Position numbers and translations under genes: made by a program | NCBI RefSeq assembly: GCF_022605725.1 | Contig: NC_065547.1 | Span: 20,997,167-21,061,166, forward strand | DNA: 64,000 nt | Direction of reading: 5' to 3' | DNA from: Anthonomus grandis grandis | Taxonomy: Eukaryota > Arthropoda > Insecta > Coleoptera > Curculionidae | Part shown: piece after piece, positions 11,171 to 21,262 of the stretch | Numbering within the stretch: position 1 is the first letter of the stretch | Layout of the letters: every line of letters begins with the position of its first letter | Notes under the pieces: generated by a model | Databases searched by the model: none | What the model was told of the DNA's origin: nothing | Seen by the model: only the letters and a program-made list of their open reading frames with translations

Positions 11171-11640
11171 AACAGCCTCGGCCAATATCATCTATAAGAT
11201 TTGATGGTGATTACAAAATAATAAAACTATAACAATGTATTTTTTAACTCTAATTACTAGTAATGAGAGCTACTACAGCACAGAAACGTAAACCGTGACC
11301 CTTCAGAACCGATGATTAAATTATAATACTACTAGCGTCATTTGTTACTCATAGCTCAAAGCTTAATATATTAATGTATTGATGAATATGAAGTAATCAA
11401 ATACAGAGATCCAAAAAATAAAATAATAATATTCTAGATATTTAACAATCGTGAATCGAGCCAAAAGTACATATGTCTAGAAACTTGTTTGGATTCTTGC
11501 CCCAACTTTACAAAATACTTATAAGAACATATACGATAGATACGGTCCTACATCTTTGATTCTTTTACGAATTCTATGAATAGAATTCGTTTGAATCAGA
11601 CCTCCTAAATAGGTATTTTGCAAATTTCTGTCGCCTAATT
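11171..11640. other. No recognisable feature
   Basis: AT-rich sequence right of the copia relic. It may contain further copia gag or integrase sequence decayed past recognition; no motif could be read. Confidence 0.4.
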
Positions 11641-11691
11641 TTCTAAGCCTTGCTCTTCTCTGGTCCTCCTTTTATACCTACAGTTGCAGTT

Positions 11692-11860
11692 TGTACCGGT
11701 TAATCTTGGCCCTTTCTCTATGCCTTTCCAATATCTTCTTCCTTCTGCAGTCGCATTTTTTTAAATGTTTCTTTTCCACGCAGCAAGGCTGGCACATTTT
11801 CTGTTCTTCATCACAGGCTTTTCTTTTCTTATATTTTTTGGTGAATTGATGTCAGGACCC
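11692..11860 (-). pseudogene. Unidentified Cys/Lys/Arg-rich coding relic
   Basis: The minus strand reads an open stretch with KKYKKRKACDEEQKMCQP, CCVEKKHLKKCDCRRKK and ILERHRERAKINRYK before a stop. Closely spaced Cys pairs with a basic tail suggest a small metal- or nucleic-acid-binding domain, but I do not recognise the family. Farther right in other frames (to about 11990) the minus strand is Ser/Asp/Glu-rich. It could be part of a transposon protein. There is no clear start or splice site. Confidence 0.3.
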
Positions 11861-12404
11861 ATCAAAGCTTATCATCAGAGCTTGCACTGGGCACAATGGG
11901 CCGTTTTTGTAGAACAACCGGCTTTTCTCTTTCGCTTCGTTTTCTCTGGATGAAGCCAGTTTAGGATCAGAAGTTTCATCTCAACTTGTTGCTGAACCAC
12001 TAGGAGCAACTGAATCTGACTCAGACTTTATTATTTTTAAAAATCACGAATGAACCACGAAACTTCAGGCCAAAACAAATTAACAGAGAAGGAGATCGAA
12101 CTACGTAGAGCGCATAACACGTGCTTATTAGTGCGCCAGAGCCTGAAGTACTCACGAAATGCAAATGACGCACTAGATCAGATAATTTACAACTAAGTAC
12201 AAGGCGAGTCGCGACATCGACGGACATACACGATCACTTGGTACAAAAAAGGTGCAGCAGTTTTCTTTAAGGTTCGAAAAACAAATTAAAAAAAAATCTT
12301 TATTCAGTACGACAGCAATTCGACTAACAAATGAGCTACCTTTTTTTTTAATTCTAGTTACATTTATGCGTTTATAAAGCTTACAGAAGCAGAAAGGAAA
12401 TAAT

Positions 12405-12906
12405 TTAGGGTTTAGAAATTAATTTAGGGTTAAGAAGATTCGTTTGTTCTATGTTAATATCAATGTCTCCTGGATTATTTATATTGGATTCGGTTTCAAT
12501 TGCTTTTAAGGATATGCGAGAAAGAGCATATGCATTAGTATTTAAAAGTCCTTTTTTGTAAATTATATTGAAATTACATTCTTCTAGTTTGCATTTCCAA
12601 CGCATTCATTTTCTATTAGGTTCTCGGAGGTTGATCAACCAAACTAAAGGTCCGTGATCTGAATAAATAGTAATCTTTTAACTATATAAATAAGGTCTAA
12701 AATATTTGCAGGCTCATACAATGCCTAGAAGTTTTCAATTGTACTATATCGTAAGCAATAGGAAGATCGTTGGGTATTGTTCCTTGTGATAAAATTCCGT
12801 CTAAAGTTACATTAGAAGCATCTGTAGTTAGAATAAATGACTTTGTGAAATTTGGATATTTTAGAATAGGGGCAGCCGGCCCCGGCAGCATATTTATATC
12901 TATCAC
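12405..12906 (-). pseudogene. Ty3/Gypsy RNase H fragment
   Basis: Three pieces in different frames belong to one RNase H region read right to left: ILKYPNFTKSFILTTDASN with LSQG and DLPIAY (12697-12906); then ITIYSDHGPLVWLINLREPN (about 12610-12670); then RWKCKLEECNFNIIYKKG and NTNAYALSR (12405-12605). The order matches the connection/RNase H domain of 412/mdg1- or 17.6-type Gypsy elements. Upstream RT and downstream integrase are absent. A 21-base segment just left (12381-12401) recurs at 14889-14909. Confidence 0.75.
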
Positions 12907-13264
12907 ACGCTATCGCTCATCCCGAGAGCCGAACTTAGTTTCTTATCTATCACATGTTATGCCAAACGCGCCTTCATCACTATCACCTGTAATCGCTAAA
13001 TAAACTGTATTTTAATTTCCTAGCGAAAACAAGTCAAGCGCATATAGAAAAATGCTTTAAGATTTATTAATATCATATTTTTGAATTTTGCACTGAATGA
13101 GTAATCTTGCAAGAAAGATTCTAATATAGGTAGACATCAGCCTTGCTAGCAGCCAGGTGTTCTCACCTCCAGATTAAAAGAGGCACCTTTTTTAGGAATA
13201 TTATGAATGATGACATATTATTGGAAATTCGTTATTCCAAACTCGATTTTTGTATTCTATTATA

Positions 13265-13493
13265 CAGGGTGTAAATAAATAGGTGCGAAAAAAATCAGGG
13301 GGTGATTCTTGGGTAAAAATATTTGTGAAACCCCTGGAGATATTGTAGTATAATTTGGTATGCATTTTCTGTACATCCACCCTGTATCTCAAAAGTTAGG
13401 ACTTCTAGGACATACGTTCATATACAGTTTTTTTTTTAAATTAACTTAAGAGTCACACCCCGAATTTTTACGTACTTATTTATTTACACCCTG
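13265..13493. mobile_element. TA-flanked MITE with CAGGGTG terminal inverted repeats
   Basis: 229 bp. The left end CAGGGTGTAAATAAATAGG and the right end, reverse-complemented, CAGGGTGTAAATAAATAAG match over roughly 40 bp with mismatches. TA flanks both sides. The CAGGGTG terminus is shared with both elements nested at 36326-38997, so a Tc1/mariner-like transposase of that kind could have moved it. No coding capacity. Confidence 0.75.
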
Positions 13494-13682
13494 TATAGTA
13501 CCACAGTATAAAAGTACACTTATAGTACTATATAGATCAAAATAATAACGACAATAATCTCTCAAGTTTTATTTGACATGAATAGTACATGAAACTATCA
13601 AATAAAATAATAAAAAACAACAAAACTTTTTAAACATTTAGAAACATCTGAATCAAACAGCAAAATAACGGTAAAACTTATA

Positions 13683-13902
13683 CAGGTTGTCTCAAAATAA
13701 GTACAAAAAACTTAAGGGGGTTATTCCTTGTTCAAATAGAGGGTAATTTGTTGTATAAACATTAGGAAGATATCGGATTAACAAAGGTTAGTTACTTTTA
13801 ATTACGTTGACTTTTGACACAACATTTATACAACAAACTACCCTTTATTTTGAACAAAAAATTACCTCTTAATTTTTTCGCATTTTTTTTTAATAACCTA
13901 CA
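13683..13902. mobile_element. Degenerate inverted-repeat element (MITE-like)
   Basis: About 220 bp with two imperfect inverted arms of roughly 75-80 bp. The arms share GGGTAATTTGTTGTATAAA (left) with its complement at about 13824-13843, and end in CAGGTTGT..AACCTA. A short non-repeated middle carries no ORF. Looks like an old fold-back MITE related in its ends to the neighbouring CAGGGTG element. Confidence 0.55.
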
Positions 13903-14008
13903 TACTACTCGTATATTATACAAATATAAGAACCTGACATTATTTAGCTATTTTTCTAGCTCCTAGAGCTCGATTTTGGGTGACACAACTTTTAATGCTA
14001 GATTTTTG

Positions 14009-14876
14009 TTATTGGTTAATTTTTTCGGTTTTCTTCCAGACTGAAATCGTCTTCTTCCTGTAAATTTGGTCTTTCTCCTTGCTACACTTATGGGTTGGAC
14101 AGAAAGATGAACAGCAGGGTTTAAATGCTGTGTGCAATCTACTCTGAAGAGACGGCGAACTGTTAATATTTTTTTTATAGTTTTGCACGAATGCCTTCAC
14201 CCCACCTACAAAGTTCTCAGGATCATCTAAAAGATTTTGTTGAACGTTAAGATCCAATTCGTGTACAAATGTTTTCCATTCGGCTAACACGTCTGTGACC
14301 TCAGTTTTTTCAATATCTTGTTGCGCTGGGTGCCCAAAATTAACAACAAAATCGTTACTGGGCTCTACATTCCGACTTTCTTTTATGGGTGAAGGTACAC
14401 TCTGTTCTACATCAGTTACATATTTTTTTAGTAGAAGGGGTTTAAGCAAATTAGAAGGGGGTTGGTTTCCAGTCGCTATTTTATAGATAATGTGTTTCTG
14501 TTGTTCCGAAAGAACATTGCAGGCATTCGTAATATTATATTTTTTAATGACCGCCGATTGATGCTTACAAATTTTTCCTGTGCTACCCTGCGGACAAGAA
14601 CATACACCAATTTCCATGTCTACAAAGTAAGTGTGTTCCGTGGAAGAACTCGAAACAGTATATTGAAGACCGCTTATCTGTAGAATTTTATCGGGATCGA
14701 CATCTTTGTCGTCGGCGATATATCTTCTGATGTCAACTCTGTTCATAACCACATTTAGTAGTCTCTGTTTATAGTAACAATTAAAATTAACCACAATGAA
14801 ATCAACAAGTTGTACAAGATTATATGCTTTGGTCCTCTCTAGCGGTATATCCTTAAATAGTCTAAAAATTAATATA
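14009..14876 (-). CDS. SWIM zinc-finger protein, C-terminal exon (transposase-derived?)
   Basis: A 261-residue frame ends at 14009. The same frame extends upstream past its first Met to about 14876, where ATTAATTTTTAG looks like a 3' splice acceptor followed by LFKDIPLERTKAYNLVQLVD. Residues about 60-85 carry a SWIM motif, VCSCPQGSTGKICKHQSAV (CxC...CxH), which binds zinc and DNA or protein. The rest has a proline-rich linker and a basic Lys/Cys tail. SWIM domains at this position are frequent at the C-terminus of MULE-type transposases and of uncharacterised insect proteins derived from them. No catalytic domain is visible upstream, so this may be a captured or orphaned exon. The frame is intact, unlike its surroundings. 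Confidence 0.6.
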
Positions 14877-14909
14877 CTTTAATAAGCCTTACAGAAGCAG
14901 AAAGGAAAT

Positions 14910-15526
14910 ATTAAAAGCGAATAAAACCCAAAACGAATGTTTATTACAAAAAAAAGATATATTTCCCACGTCGAGAAATAACACTAAATAAGAATAATCA
15001 GTTAAACTATGGCGACCGCGAAGCTGGCTTGCAAATTCGTCGATCCCCCGAAAACGACTGACTCGTTCCTTCTCGCTGACCTCGCGTACTGAATTGGTCT
15101 ACGTGACCTATTTTGCTTAGTCTTCATTTTTTTCATAAGGCGGCGCCATTTATTGCTAACAGTCGGCCGTCCTGCAATTTTCACGCCCTCGTGAAACTAA
15201 GCTTCGCATCACCTCTAAATAGTATTAAACTAATTGTTAGTACGTAAATAAACAACAAAGTCATGTAGAACCACATTGTCGCTAGCGGTTCCAATGCCTC
15301 ATTTCGCGTTAGAGGTTTTACATTTGATATGTCATATTCTTGTCTTTTGAGATCAAATCGAGTTCGTTACTTCGTTGTAACCATCGTAGTGACGCAATCG
15401 TTTACGTCTTCGTATATCCACGTTGGATGGCGCCGTGCACCCTTCAGCAGATGGCCAATCAGCTGGTTGTCTACTCGTTTGACTCTTGTGACACATCCGA
15501 TTCCGGGCTATATATAGAAAATTTCT
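14910..15526. other. Non-coding stretch, possible LTR or 3' end of the Gypsy element to its right
   Basis: The segment is less AT-rich than its surroundings and lies directly beyond the C-terminus of a minus-strand Gypsy integrase, where a 3' LTR would be expected. A plus-strand TGGCGACCGCG at about 15009 resembles a primer-binding start but lies in the wrong orientation for the neighbouring pol. No matching LTR pair was found. Confidence 0.3.
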
Positions 15527-16746
15527 TTATTTTCTCGCTGGGTACTCCCCCGTATAAGGTGTTCTAAATCGTGAAGAACCTGCAATACTTTTTACAACAT
15601 ATCTCTCATGATCTAGCACTTCGCTAATCACGCATGGACCATCGTATTTTGGCAATAACTTTCGACTTGTACCATCGTTATTACTTCGATTTCGTAATAC
15701 CATTACCTGTTCTCCAACATCAAACGATACTTTACGTCTTGTCTGATCAAAGCGTTTCTTTTGCTTATTTTGATCAGCAGAGATTCGTAGGCTAACGTTA
15801 GCCCGATTTTTGGATATCTTCATCTGGTGGGATCTCCGTCACTTCAGCCGAGAGAACTGGGTCGTTACATCCACGAGGTCTATAGCCAAATAGAAGTTCA
15901 TGAGGGCTCTTCCCGGTTGCCTTATTAATTGTGTTGTTAAGTGCCCAACGAATTTGAATAACGTTCTTGTCCCACTCGTCTTCCTGATCGGCTGAACATG
16001 TAAGGGCACTAAGTATGGTCCGATTGTATCTCTCGACTTGACCGTTTGCCCGTGGTGTTGCCGTGGCATCGAGAATCTGTTTTATTCCCTAACTTTTACA
16101 GTAGTCAACGAAACTTTTACTCGTAAAAGCAGTACATATCTGTCGCATATTAGTCTCGTTGGTATTCCAAAAACATCACAAATATCTTGTAAAAAGTCGA
16201 TAACAGGTGCCGTTTTTGTATTACGTATAGTTATTTTGTATTACTCTCATGAAAAGATATTTTGTAAATGCATCGATTGCAACAATTAAGTAAGCATTCT
16301 TTCTTTTGCTACACACAAAGGGCCCAAGGTGGTCGATGTGAAGCGTATGCAAAGGTACATCATTTTTAGGAATTGGGTTAAGGTATTCTGCCTTCTTTCC
16401 TGTTGGCTGCTTATTATACAAACAAGGCAAACAACTACCAATATAGTTGCGAACATACCGTCTCATTCCAGAAAACCAATATTGTTTTGAAATCGCATCA
16501 CATGTCTAGCCCTAAATGGCCATTTATATCATGATAGTAGGTAACAACTTGCTTTCTTGCACATTTTGGGACAACCCATCTTATACCGTCTGCGGTTTTT
16601 CGATAAACTCTATTATTTCTTTAATTGAAAACATTTATGAATTTCCAAGTCTTCTTTGTCGTTAGGCTTAAAGTATCATGAATTATTTTACATAAAAAAT
16701 CTTCGTGAGTATCCCAACTCAAACCAAGAAGTGAAGCTGTTCAATA
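15527..16746 (-). pseudogene. Ty3/Gypsy integrase fragment
   Basis: Minus-strand integrase in broken frames, read right to left. Linker: KTADGIRWVVPKCARKQVV (about 16540-16600). Zinc region: MRRYVRNYIGSCLPCLYNKQ. Core start: LHTLHIDHLGPF (16221-16466). Catalytic-Glu region: TPRANGQVERYNRT (about 16015-16055). C-terminus: VGEQVMVLRNRS, KLLPKYDGPCVI and VLDHERYVVKS (15527-15823). Stops and frame changes fall near 16100-16220 and 15825. The right end (16552-16746) is an exact copy of 17979-18173. Beyond 16746 the sequence changes abruptly to BEL/Pao RT, so this is one half of a chimera. Confidence 0.82.
16552..16746. repeat. 195-bp exact direct repeat, copy 1
   Basis: Identical by reading to 17979-18173, offset 1427 bp. 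This copy sits in its natural place in the Gypsy linker between RNase H and integrase: the minus strand reads through it in frame into the integrase zinc region. Its right edge joins BEL/Pao RT sequence. Confidence 0.95.
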
Positions 16747-16789
16747 ACAGCTGTCCATAAATTTCATTCATTAATCAGTCCACAAAAAT

Positions 16790-17382
16790 CTAAGAAAATT
16801 TCTATCGGAGGGGTGGACTTTGATTTGAAGAAAGGCTTTTCGAATGTCCGCGATGACACCGATTCTATTCTGACGAAACCTTATTAGAATATCTGGAATC
16901 AGGCTATCCTACTCCTTCGCAGACGCATCAAACACTGGACGAATTTTTATCGTACTCCCTTCCTTTAATACAGGACGGTGGGGTAAATAATGTACACAAC
17001 TACTGCTTCTGTCCTCCAGAGGAACTTGCTCGATTATGCCCTCCTGTTCCCACTCCTGAACAACGGCATCGTACAAACTGTAAAACCTCATGTTTTCCAA
17101 CTTTTTTAAAGTGCTCTGTAACCTTCTCTTGGCAATATTAAAATTTGAAGGAAGCGAAGGATGGCCTTCGATCCAAGACAACCTATTCTCATAACAATTG
17201 TCTAAATTTATCTTTACCGCTTCCAGAAAAAACTGTCTTTCAGCTTCATACAACTGCTCCTTGGGCTTGGTCTTGGCAGGATCCTTAATACCTAATACGT
17301 TAAGTTGCCACAGCTGTGTAATGGTAGTATCGTTCCATAAAAGAGAGATTGCTGTCAAACAACTGTTATCGGATTTACTCAA
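16790..17382 (-). pseudogene. BEL/Pao pre-RT and RT N-terminal fragment
   Basis: The open frame 16909-17382 contains LPSNFNIAKRRLQSTLKKL, VVQEWEQEGIIEQVP, CVHYLPHRPVLKEGSTI and KIRPVFDASA, the typical BEL/Pao segment leading into RT. In another frame after a small break the RT continues with NRIGVIADIRKAFLQIKV and DRNFLRFLW (about 16790-16880), holding the first catalytic Asp (ADI). Stops then follow and BEL similarity ends before YxDD. The polymerase is therefore truncated and inactive. Confidence 0.8.
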
Positions 17383-17439
17383 CGGACTCCTACTCTACGG
17401 AATTTTGTTCTCTTCCTTCTTTAACTGGTTTGCTCCCTC

Positions 17440-17978
17440 CTGGATCAGGGCACATCAAGGCTATATGTGACTTACTACAAATTAAACATATTAATCGAGC
17501 CTTACACCTTCGAGCCTGATGCCCAATTTTTAAACAACGAAAACAAGCCCTTTTCGAGGTCAAAATTTCCTTTCACTTTTCTACGGGATAACTCTGACCT
17601 CTAAAAACAATTGGCACTATCATGAGGTCTATCACAAAACACGCATTTTCCAATGTCTCAAGAGCACAAAGCTGTATAGAAATACCATCATACAATAGGG
17701 AAAGAAGGTCAATTTTACCAGTAGAATTAGCATTATTAATAATTAATTTTAAGAGTTCCCGCACATACATTTCTATCTGTAAATCTTCCCTACCAAAACG
17801 AGCCTTAAGGCAATTAATAATCTCGTGGTAATTTTTCCCTATAGTTGGGAAACTCAACACATTGCCTAGCCTTACTATTAAATATTGTAGCTTGTAACAA
17901 ATATTCAACTTTATCATTGAGGTCTATACTGGGCTCGTCATGCACTTTACTGAATTGGGCCCAAAATGGCAACCATTC
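17440..17978 (-). pseudogene. BEL/Pao gag central domain and zinc knuckles
   Basis: Read right to left: EWLPFWAQFSKVHDEP and DKVEYLLQA (17890-17978), then the DUF1759-like part GKNYHEIINCLKARFGRED and YVRELLKLIINNA (17573-17850), then two zinc knuckles CFRCLKIGHQARRC and CLICSKSHIALMC (about 17455-17555). A stop near 17573 and frame changes separate the parts. The protease that should follow the knuckles is absent: the sequence runs straight into the pre-RT region. An internal deletion is the simplest explanation. Confidence 0.8.
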
Positions 17979-18173
17979 CTTTCTTGCACATTTTGGGACA
18001 ACCCATCTTATACCGTCTGCGGTTTTTCGATAAACTCTATTATTTCTTTAATTGAAAACATTTATGAATTTCCAAGTCTTCTTTGTCGTTAGGCTTAAAG
18101 TATCATGAATTATTTTACATAAAAAATCTTCGTGAGTATCCCAACTCAAACCAAGAAGTGAAGCTGTTCAATA
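17979..18173. repeat. 195-bp exact direct repeat, copy 2, inside BEL gag
   Basis: Same 195 bases as 16552-16746, here interrupting a BEL/Pao gag gene. Gag coding reads FDGNIEQ up to 18174, and EWLPFWAQFSKVHDEP resumes at 17978. No mismatch was seen between the copies, so the duplication is recent, or is an assembly artefact. Confidence 0.95.
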
Positions 18174-18575
18174 TTGCCATCGAAAGTTCTAAATTGTATA
18201 ACAGGAAGTTTAAAATTTCTCCTACCATGACTTCTGCTTGATATGGATGAACTAGATTCTGCATGTTCACTTTCACCTACGCCTGTTGCCTTGGCGTGGT
18301 ACTCGTTAAATTGGAGCACATAGCTTTTCCTGTACTTCTCCTTGGTCTCCAGCTCATTAAATAAAACTTCTTCAGTGACCTCATCATCCATGAGTAAAAG
18401 AGTGTACACTTGTCCACTCCAGAGCCCTGAGGTTATCGGATTTGGAAGTCAACAAGTCGAACAGGACCTTAATTTTTGTAACACTGTTTCCGTTTTTTAG
18501 TAGCTGTTCTAATTCATTGCTATTCTTAGTGAACATAGACCGTGAAACTTTTATATTCTGCTTCAGCTGCTCCAT
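18174..18575 (-). pseudogene. BEL/Pao gag N-terminal part
   Basis: Starts at the first ATG after the leader (18573-18575, MEQLKQNIKVSRS). The first frame runs to about 18400. A frameshift then leads to LLLMDDEVTEEVLFNELETK and a Ser-rich linker, ending LPVIQFRTFDGNIEQ, where the 195-bp Gypsy-derived segment intrudes. N-terminal helical gag region of a BEL/Pao element. Confidence 0.75.
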
Positions 18576-18846
18576 AACGGCAGAAGACAAAATAGACTAA
18601 AACTAAACGGTAAACCAGTCCAGTCTAAACCTTGTTCAAAACTCGCACGACCGCGTAATGTTTAACTATAAGTTCACTTCAAAAAATACTAATCCGTTTA
18701 CGCACGTTTCTCGAAAAGTAAAGGATCAACTTTTGCACGAAAAAACGGCGGGTAATGACTGTATCGGTACTTACTAATGCACAAAATCAACAAGTCACGA
18801 AGGGCTTCATAACCTCACAATTTCAACTGAAATGGCCACTTCTGTA

Positions 18847-18864
18847 GTCCTGTCACGGTCGCCA
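18847..18864 (-). promoter_or_regulatory. BEL/Pao primer-binding site
   Basis: The minus strand reads TGGCGACCGTGACAGGAC directly downstream of the LTR. The TGGCGACCGTGACAGG form is a typical BEL/Pao PBS. It supports the LTR boundary at 18868. Confidence 0.7.
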
Positions 18865-18867
18865 CTA

Positions 18868-19256
18868 TGATAGAGCGCGCCCCAGAAAGCTACCCGCTTA
18901 AAGGTTCACGTCGGTTCGCAAAAGAAGAATTTGCAATTAGGAAAAAATAAAACACTTATTTCTCTCGACTATAAAGCACCATATAACGAGTTCAAATGTC
19001 CGATCAAAACATAACACAAACTTTGTGAAATACACACCGTAATAAAATTGTAATGAAAAACAAAAGTAAGTTCAATCCGGGTACAATCCACCCTACGGAT
19101 TCTTTAACAGACAAAATACCAACAAAAAATGTAACGCGAAAAACCTGGGTTAATAGGTCGAATACAGACAATTATTCTACTAATCGATAACCCTCTCTTT
19201 TTTACAACAGCTGATTAACATCTGTCAATATTATGGGCGACGTTGCCAAATTAACA
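18868..19256 (-). repeat. BEL/Pao 5' LTR
   Basis: 389 bp on the minus strand, beginning TGTTAATTTGGCAACG and ending with CA three bases before the primer-binding site. The start resembles that of the BEL LTR at 5148 (TGTTGGCAACG-like). Only one copy is present in the window. Confidence 0.65.
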
Positions 19257-19261
19257 TATCC

Positions 19262-19363
19262 TTAAGAAATTCCTAAGACCCCTCTTACTAGATTTTGAAT
19301 TTGGGATAGTGTTTCATTTTCATCTAACCCGTTTCTACCCTTTGCTCCTTTTCTTGGTGCCAT
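19262..19363 (-). other. Short ORF abutting the LTR, unidentified
   Basis: 33 codons from an ATG (MAPRKGAKGRNG) through ETLSQIQNLVRGVLGIS to a stop 6 bp from the BEL LTR start. The basic N-terminus looks like the start of a gag or nucleic-acid-binding protein interrupted by the LTR insertion. Too short to identify. Confidence 0.25.
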
Positions 19364-20034
19364 TATGAAAATCTCAACAAGAATTGTACTATTGGAATTT
19401 CTTTACAAATTCTAATTGTATACGCTAAGATTTAGCCTATATGCGATAAGATAAATATGAATGTAGCTGATTGTGATTATGTATAAAAAACTAACTAAAT
19501 AAAACGTCATTATGAATATATCTGCATAGATTCTGGAAAACAGTAGTGGGTATGAAATTACAATAATATTAGAACGTAGCTATGTGCAGTGTGAAATTGT
19601 AATATCTGTAAATAATGGCGACTTGGCAACACTAATACGACACTTGGCTACGTAATATATGAATTGAAATGCGATTAATAAGTATTAACGCCTCTTTTAA
19701 TACTAATTACTGACTATTTTTCAATGCGTTAATGCGGGCGAAGTCACACAGCTTGAACTGCAATCCGATATTACAGGAGCACTTCTTTTCCCGTGATTGA
19801 CCAATGACATGCAAAGTGATGAACAAAGGCTTACCTTCAATCCTTGGTTATGTTTAAAAAGGATACTTATGGGTAATTTGTCCCTTTGTCTTGTAAAATT
19901 GTTTGTTGGCGTTGTAGAGGCGGCCTTGCTATTTGTCTTAATCTGTTGTGGCTACTGACCTCCCAGACTGCACTTTTATCGCCGGAAAATCTTGAAATCC
20001 GCTCGATGTGAACAAAATTTATGTTGCTGCTGCT
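19364..20034. other. No recognisable gene
   Basis: Mostly non-coding. The right half is less AT-rich and lies inside a candidate minus-strand LTR element whose primer-binding site is proposed near 20035-20043. No coding motif was read. Confidence 0.4.
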
Positions 20035-20400
20035 GGATCACCAAATTGTGTTGTGTCTCTGCTGCTGAGAACAGCAAGGGTATTTTGTAGATTGTATTTT
20101 CATAGATGAATTAAACAAACAAGTCCATCGTGAACCACTTCTTTATTTAAGAAATGCACTTAATATGGAAAGAAGGTGGAGGGCTTGTTTGACGGCGTTA
20201 GCAGGTGACAACAGCGTGCGACGTTCACCTTGACTATCCGCCATGAGCTTCTGACATTGATCCCCGTTTGTTCTGACTCGAATTTTGCAGCATAGCCAAT
20301 TGCTTTAGCTGCGTTCATGCGGCATTTTTTGTTAAATGCGGGGAGAATATAAGCCAATGTTTTTTCAGTATTGTTGGCATCTTGGTGCCGAAAGTATGGT
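20035..20400 (-). other. Possible LTR and primer-binding site
   Basis: The minus strand has TTTGGTGATCCAGCAGCAG at about 20028-20046, which could be a PBS (TGGTGATCC). To its right is sequence with an AATAAA signal (20142-20147) and a CAACACAAT end. No gag follows and no partner LTR was found. Confidence 0.25.
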
Positions 20401-20559
20401 TAGATTGGGGAGGATTTTTTTCAAGTTATGATAGGTTTAGGATGGGGAGAGATAGATAGGGATGAGGTTTTGATAGAGTTCGGACTAGACGCTATTCCCC
20501 AATGAGTGTGCGATGTGTTCAGTGTGAAGTTTTTATTTTATCGTTTTTAATATTTTTTA

Positions 20560-21262
20560 AGTTTTCTTTGAATTTTATGTGTTTTTTGTTTATGAATTCT
20601 TTAATTGTTTCTATTGTAAGATCTGCATGTAGGTCTTCTACTCATACTTCTACTAATAAATTTTCTGCGCCAGTCACGAGTGTTAATGTTTTATTTTGAA
20701 AGATTTGTAGTCTCTTTAATGAAGTTTCTGTTACATTTTTTATATTGTAGAGCCATATAGTAGTTTAGGTTTTGCTTATATAATAATAGTTTGTTCTTTA
20801 GATTTAATTTACTTTTACAGTTTAGGAAAGGTTTTAGCATTTGGACAATTCCTTGGCATTCATTAATTTTTTTTAAGGTGATTCTTGAAACGTCCTAGGT
20901 CTGTCGAAATAAAGTCCTAGATATTTGATTTCAGTTTTTCAGGGGATTGGGATATTATTTATTTTTATGTTAGTGATCTCTCTGTTCCTTTTTCTGGATA
21001 CTAGAATGGCCTCTGTTTTGAGTTTATTTTTATTTTCCATTTTTCAGCCCATTTTAGTATTTTATCAAGGTGAGTGTAGATTTTTTGTTATGGTTTTATC
21101 GTTTTTTCCAGTGGAGATGATGCATGTATCATCTGCATAGAGAGCTAATTCAGAGTGTCGTTATTTTTAGGAATATCTGTTTGATAAATGTTGAAAACGA
21201 TCGGTGATAGCGGGGCACCTTGGGCTACACCTGCTTTTATTTGGATAAAATCCCCTGAGATC
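20560..21262 (-). pseudogene. Jockey-type non-LTR reverse transcriptase relic
   Basis: The minus strand reads AGVAQGAPLSPIVFNIYQTD at about 21180-21240, the RT motif-4 region of Jockey-clade elements. A broken stretch where the ADD box should lie follows (LSMQM with an upstream stop). Next are thumb/C-terminal segments, including KILKWAEKWKINLNSKQ and LNCKSKLNLKNKLLLYKQ with YYMALQ (about 20740-20830). Many frameshifts. The 5' part of the element is missing. Confidence 0.65.

Larger units (their letters stand above)
16747..19256 (-). mobile_element. Internally deleted BEL/Pao element fused to Gypsy sequence
   Basis: Minus-strand remnant: LTR (18868-19256), PBS (18847-18864), leader, gag N-term (18174-18575), inserted 195-bp Gypsy piece, gag middle and zinc knuckles (17440-17978), then directly the region before RT and the RT start (16790-17382). 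The protease is missing. RT ends at a stop shortly before the Gypsy junction at 16746/16747. Confidence 0.8.

Noticed and set aside
11765..11953. Plus-strand 62-codon ORF with hydrophobic residues
   Set aside because: It overlaps the Cys-rich minus-strand relic in antisense; the composition follows from poly-pyrimidine DNA and no motif is present.
12021..12227. Minus-strand 68-codon ORF
   Set aside because: No similarity pattern, no splice signals, and it lies in unstructured flank.
13201..13392. 63-codon minus-strand ORF
   Set aside because: It lies inside the TA-flanked MITE and is explained by it.
20160..20357. 65-codon minus-strand ORF
   Set aside because: It sits within the candidate LTR region and has no recognisable motif.
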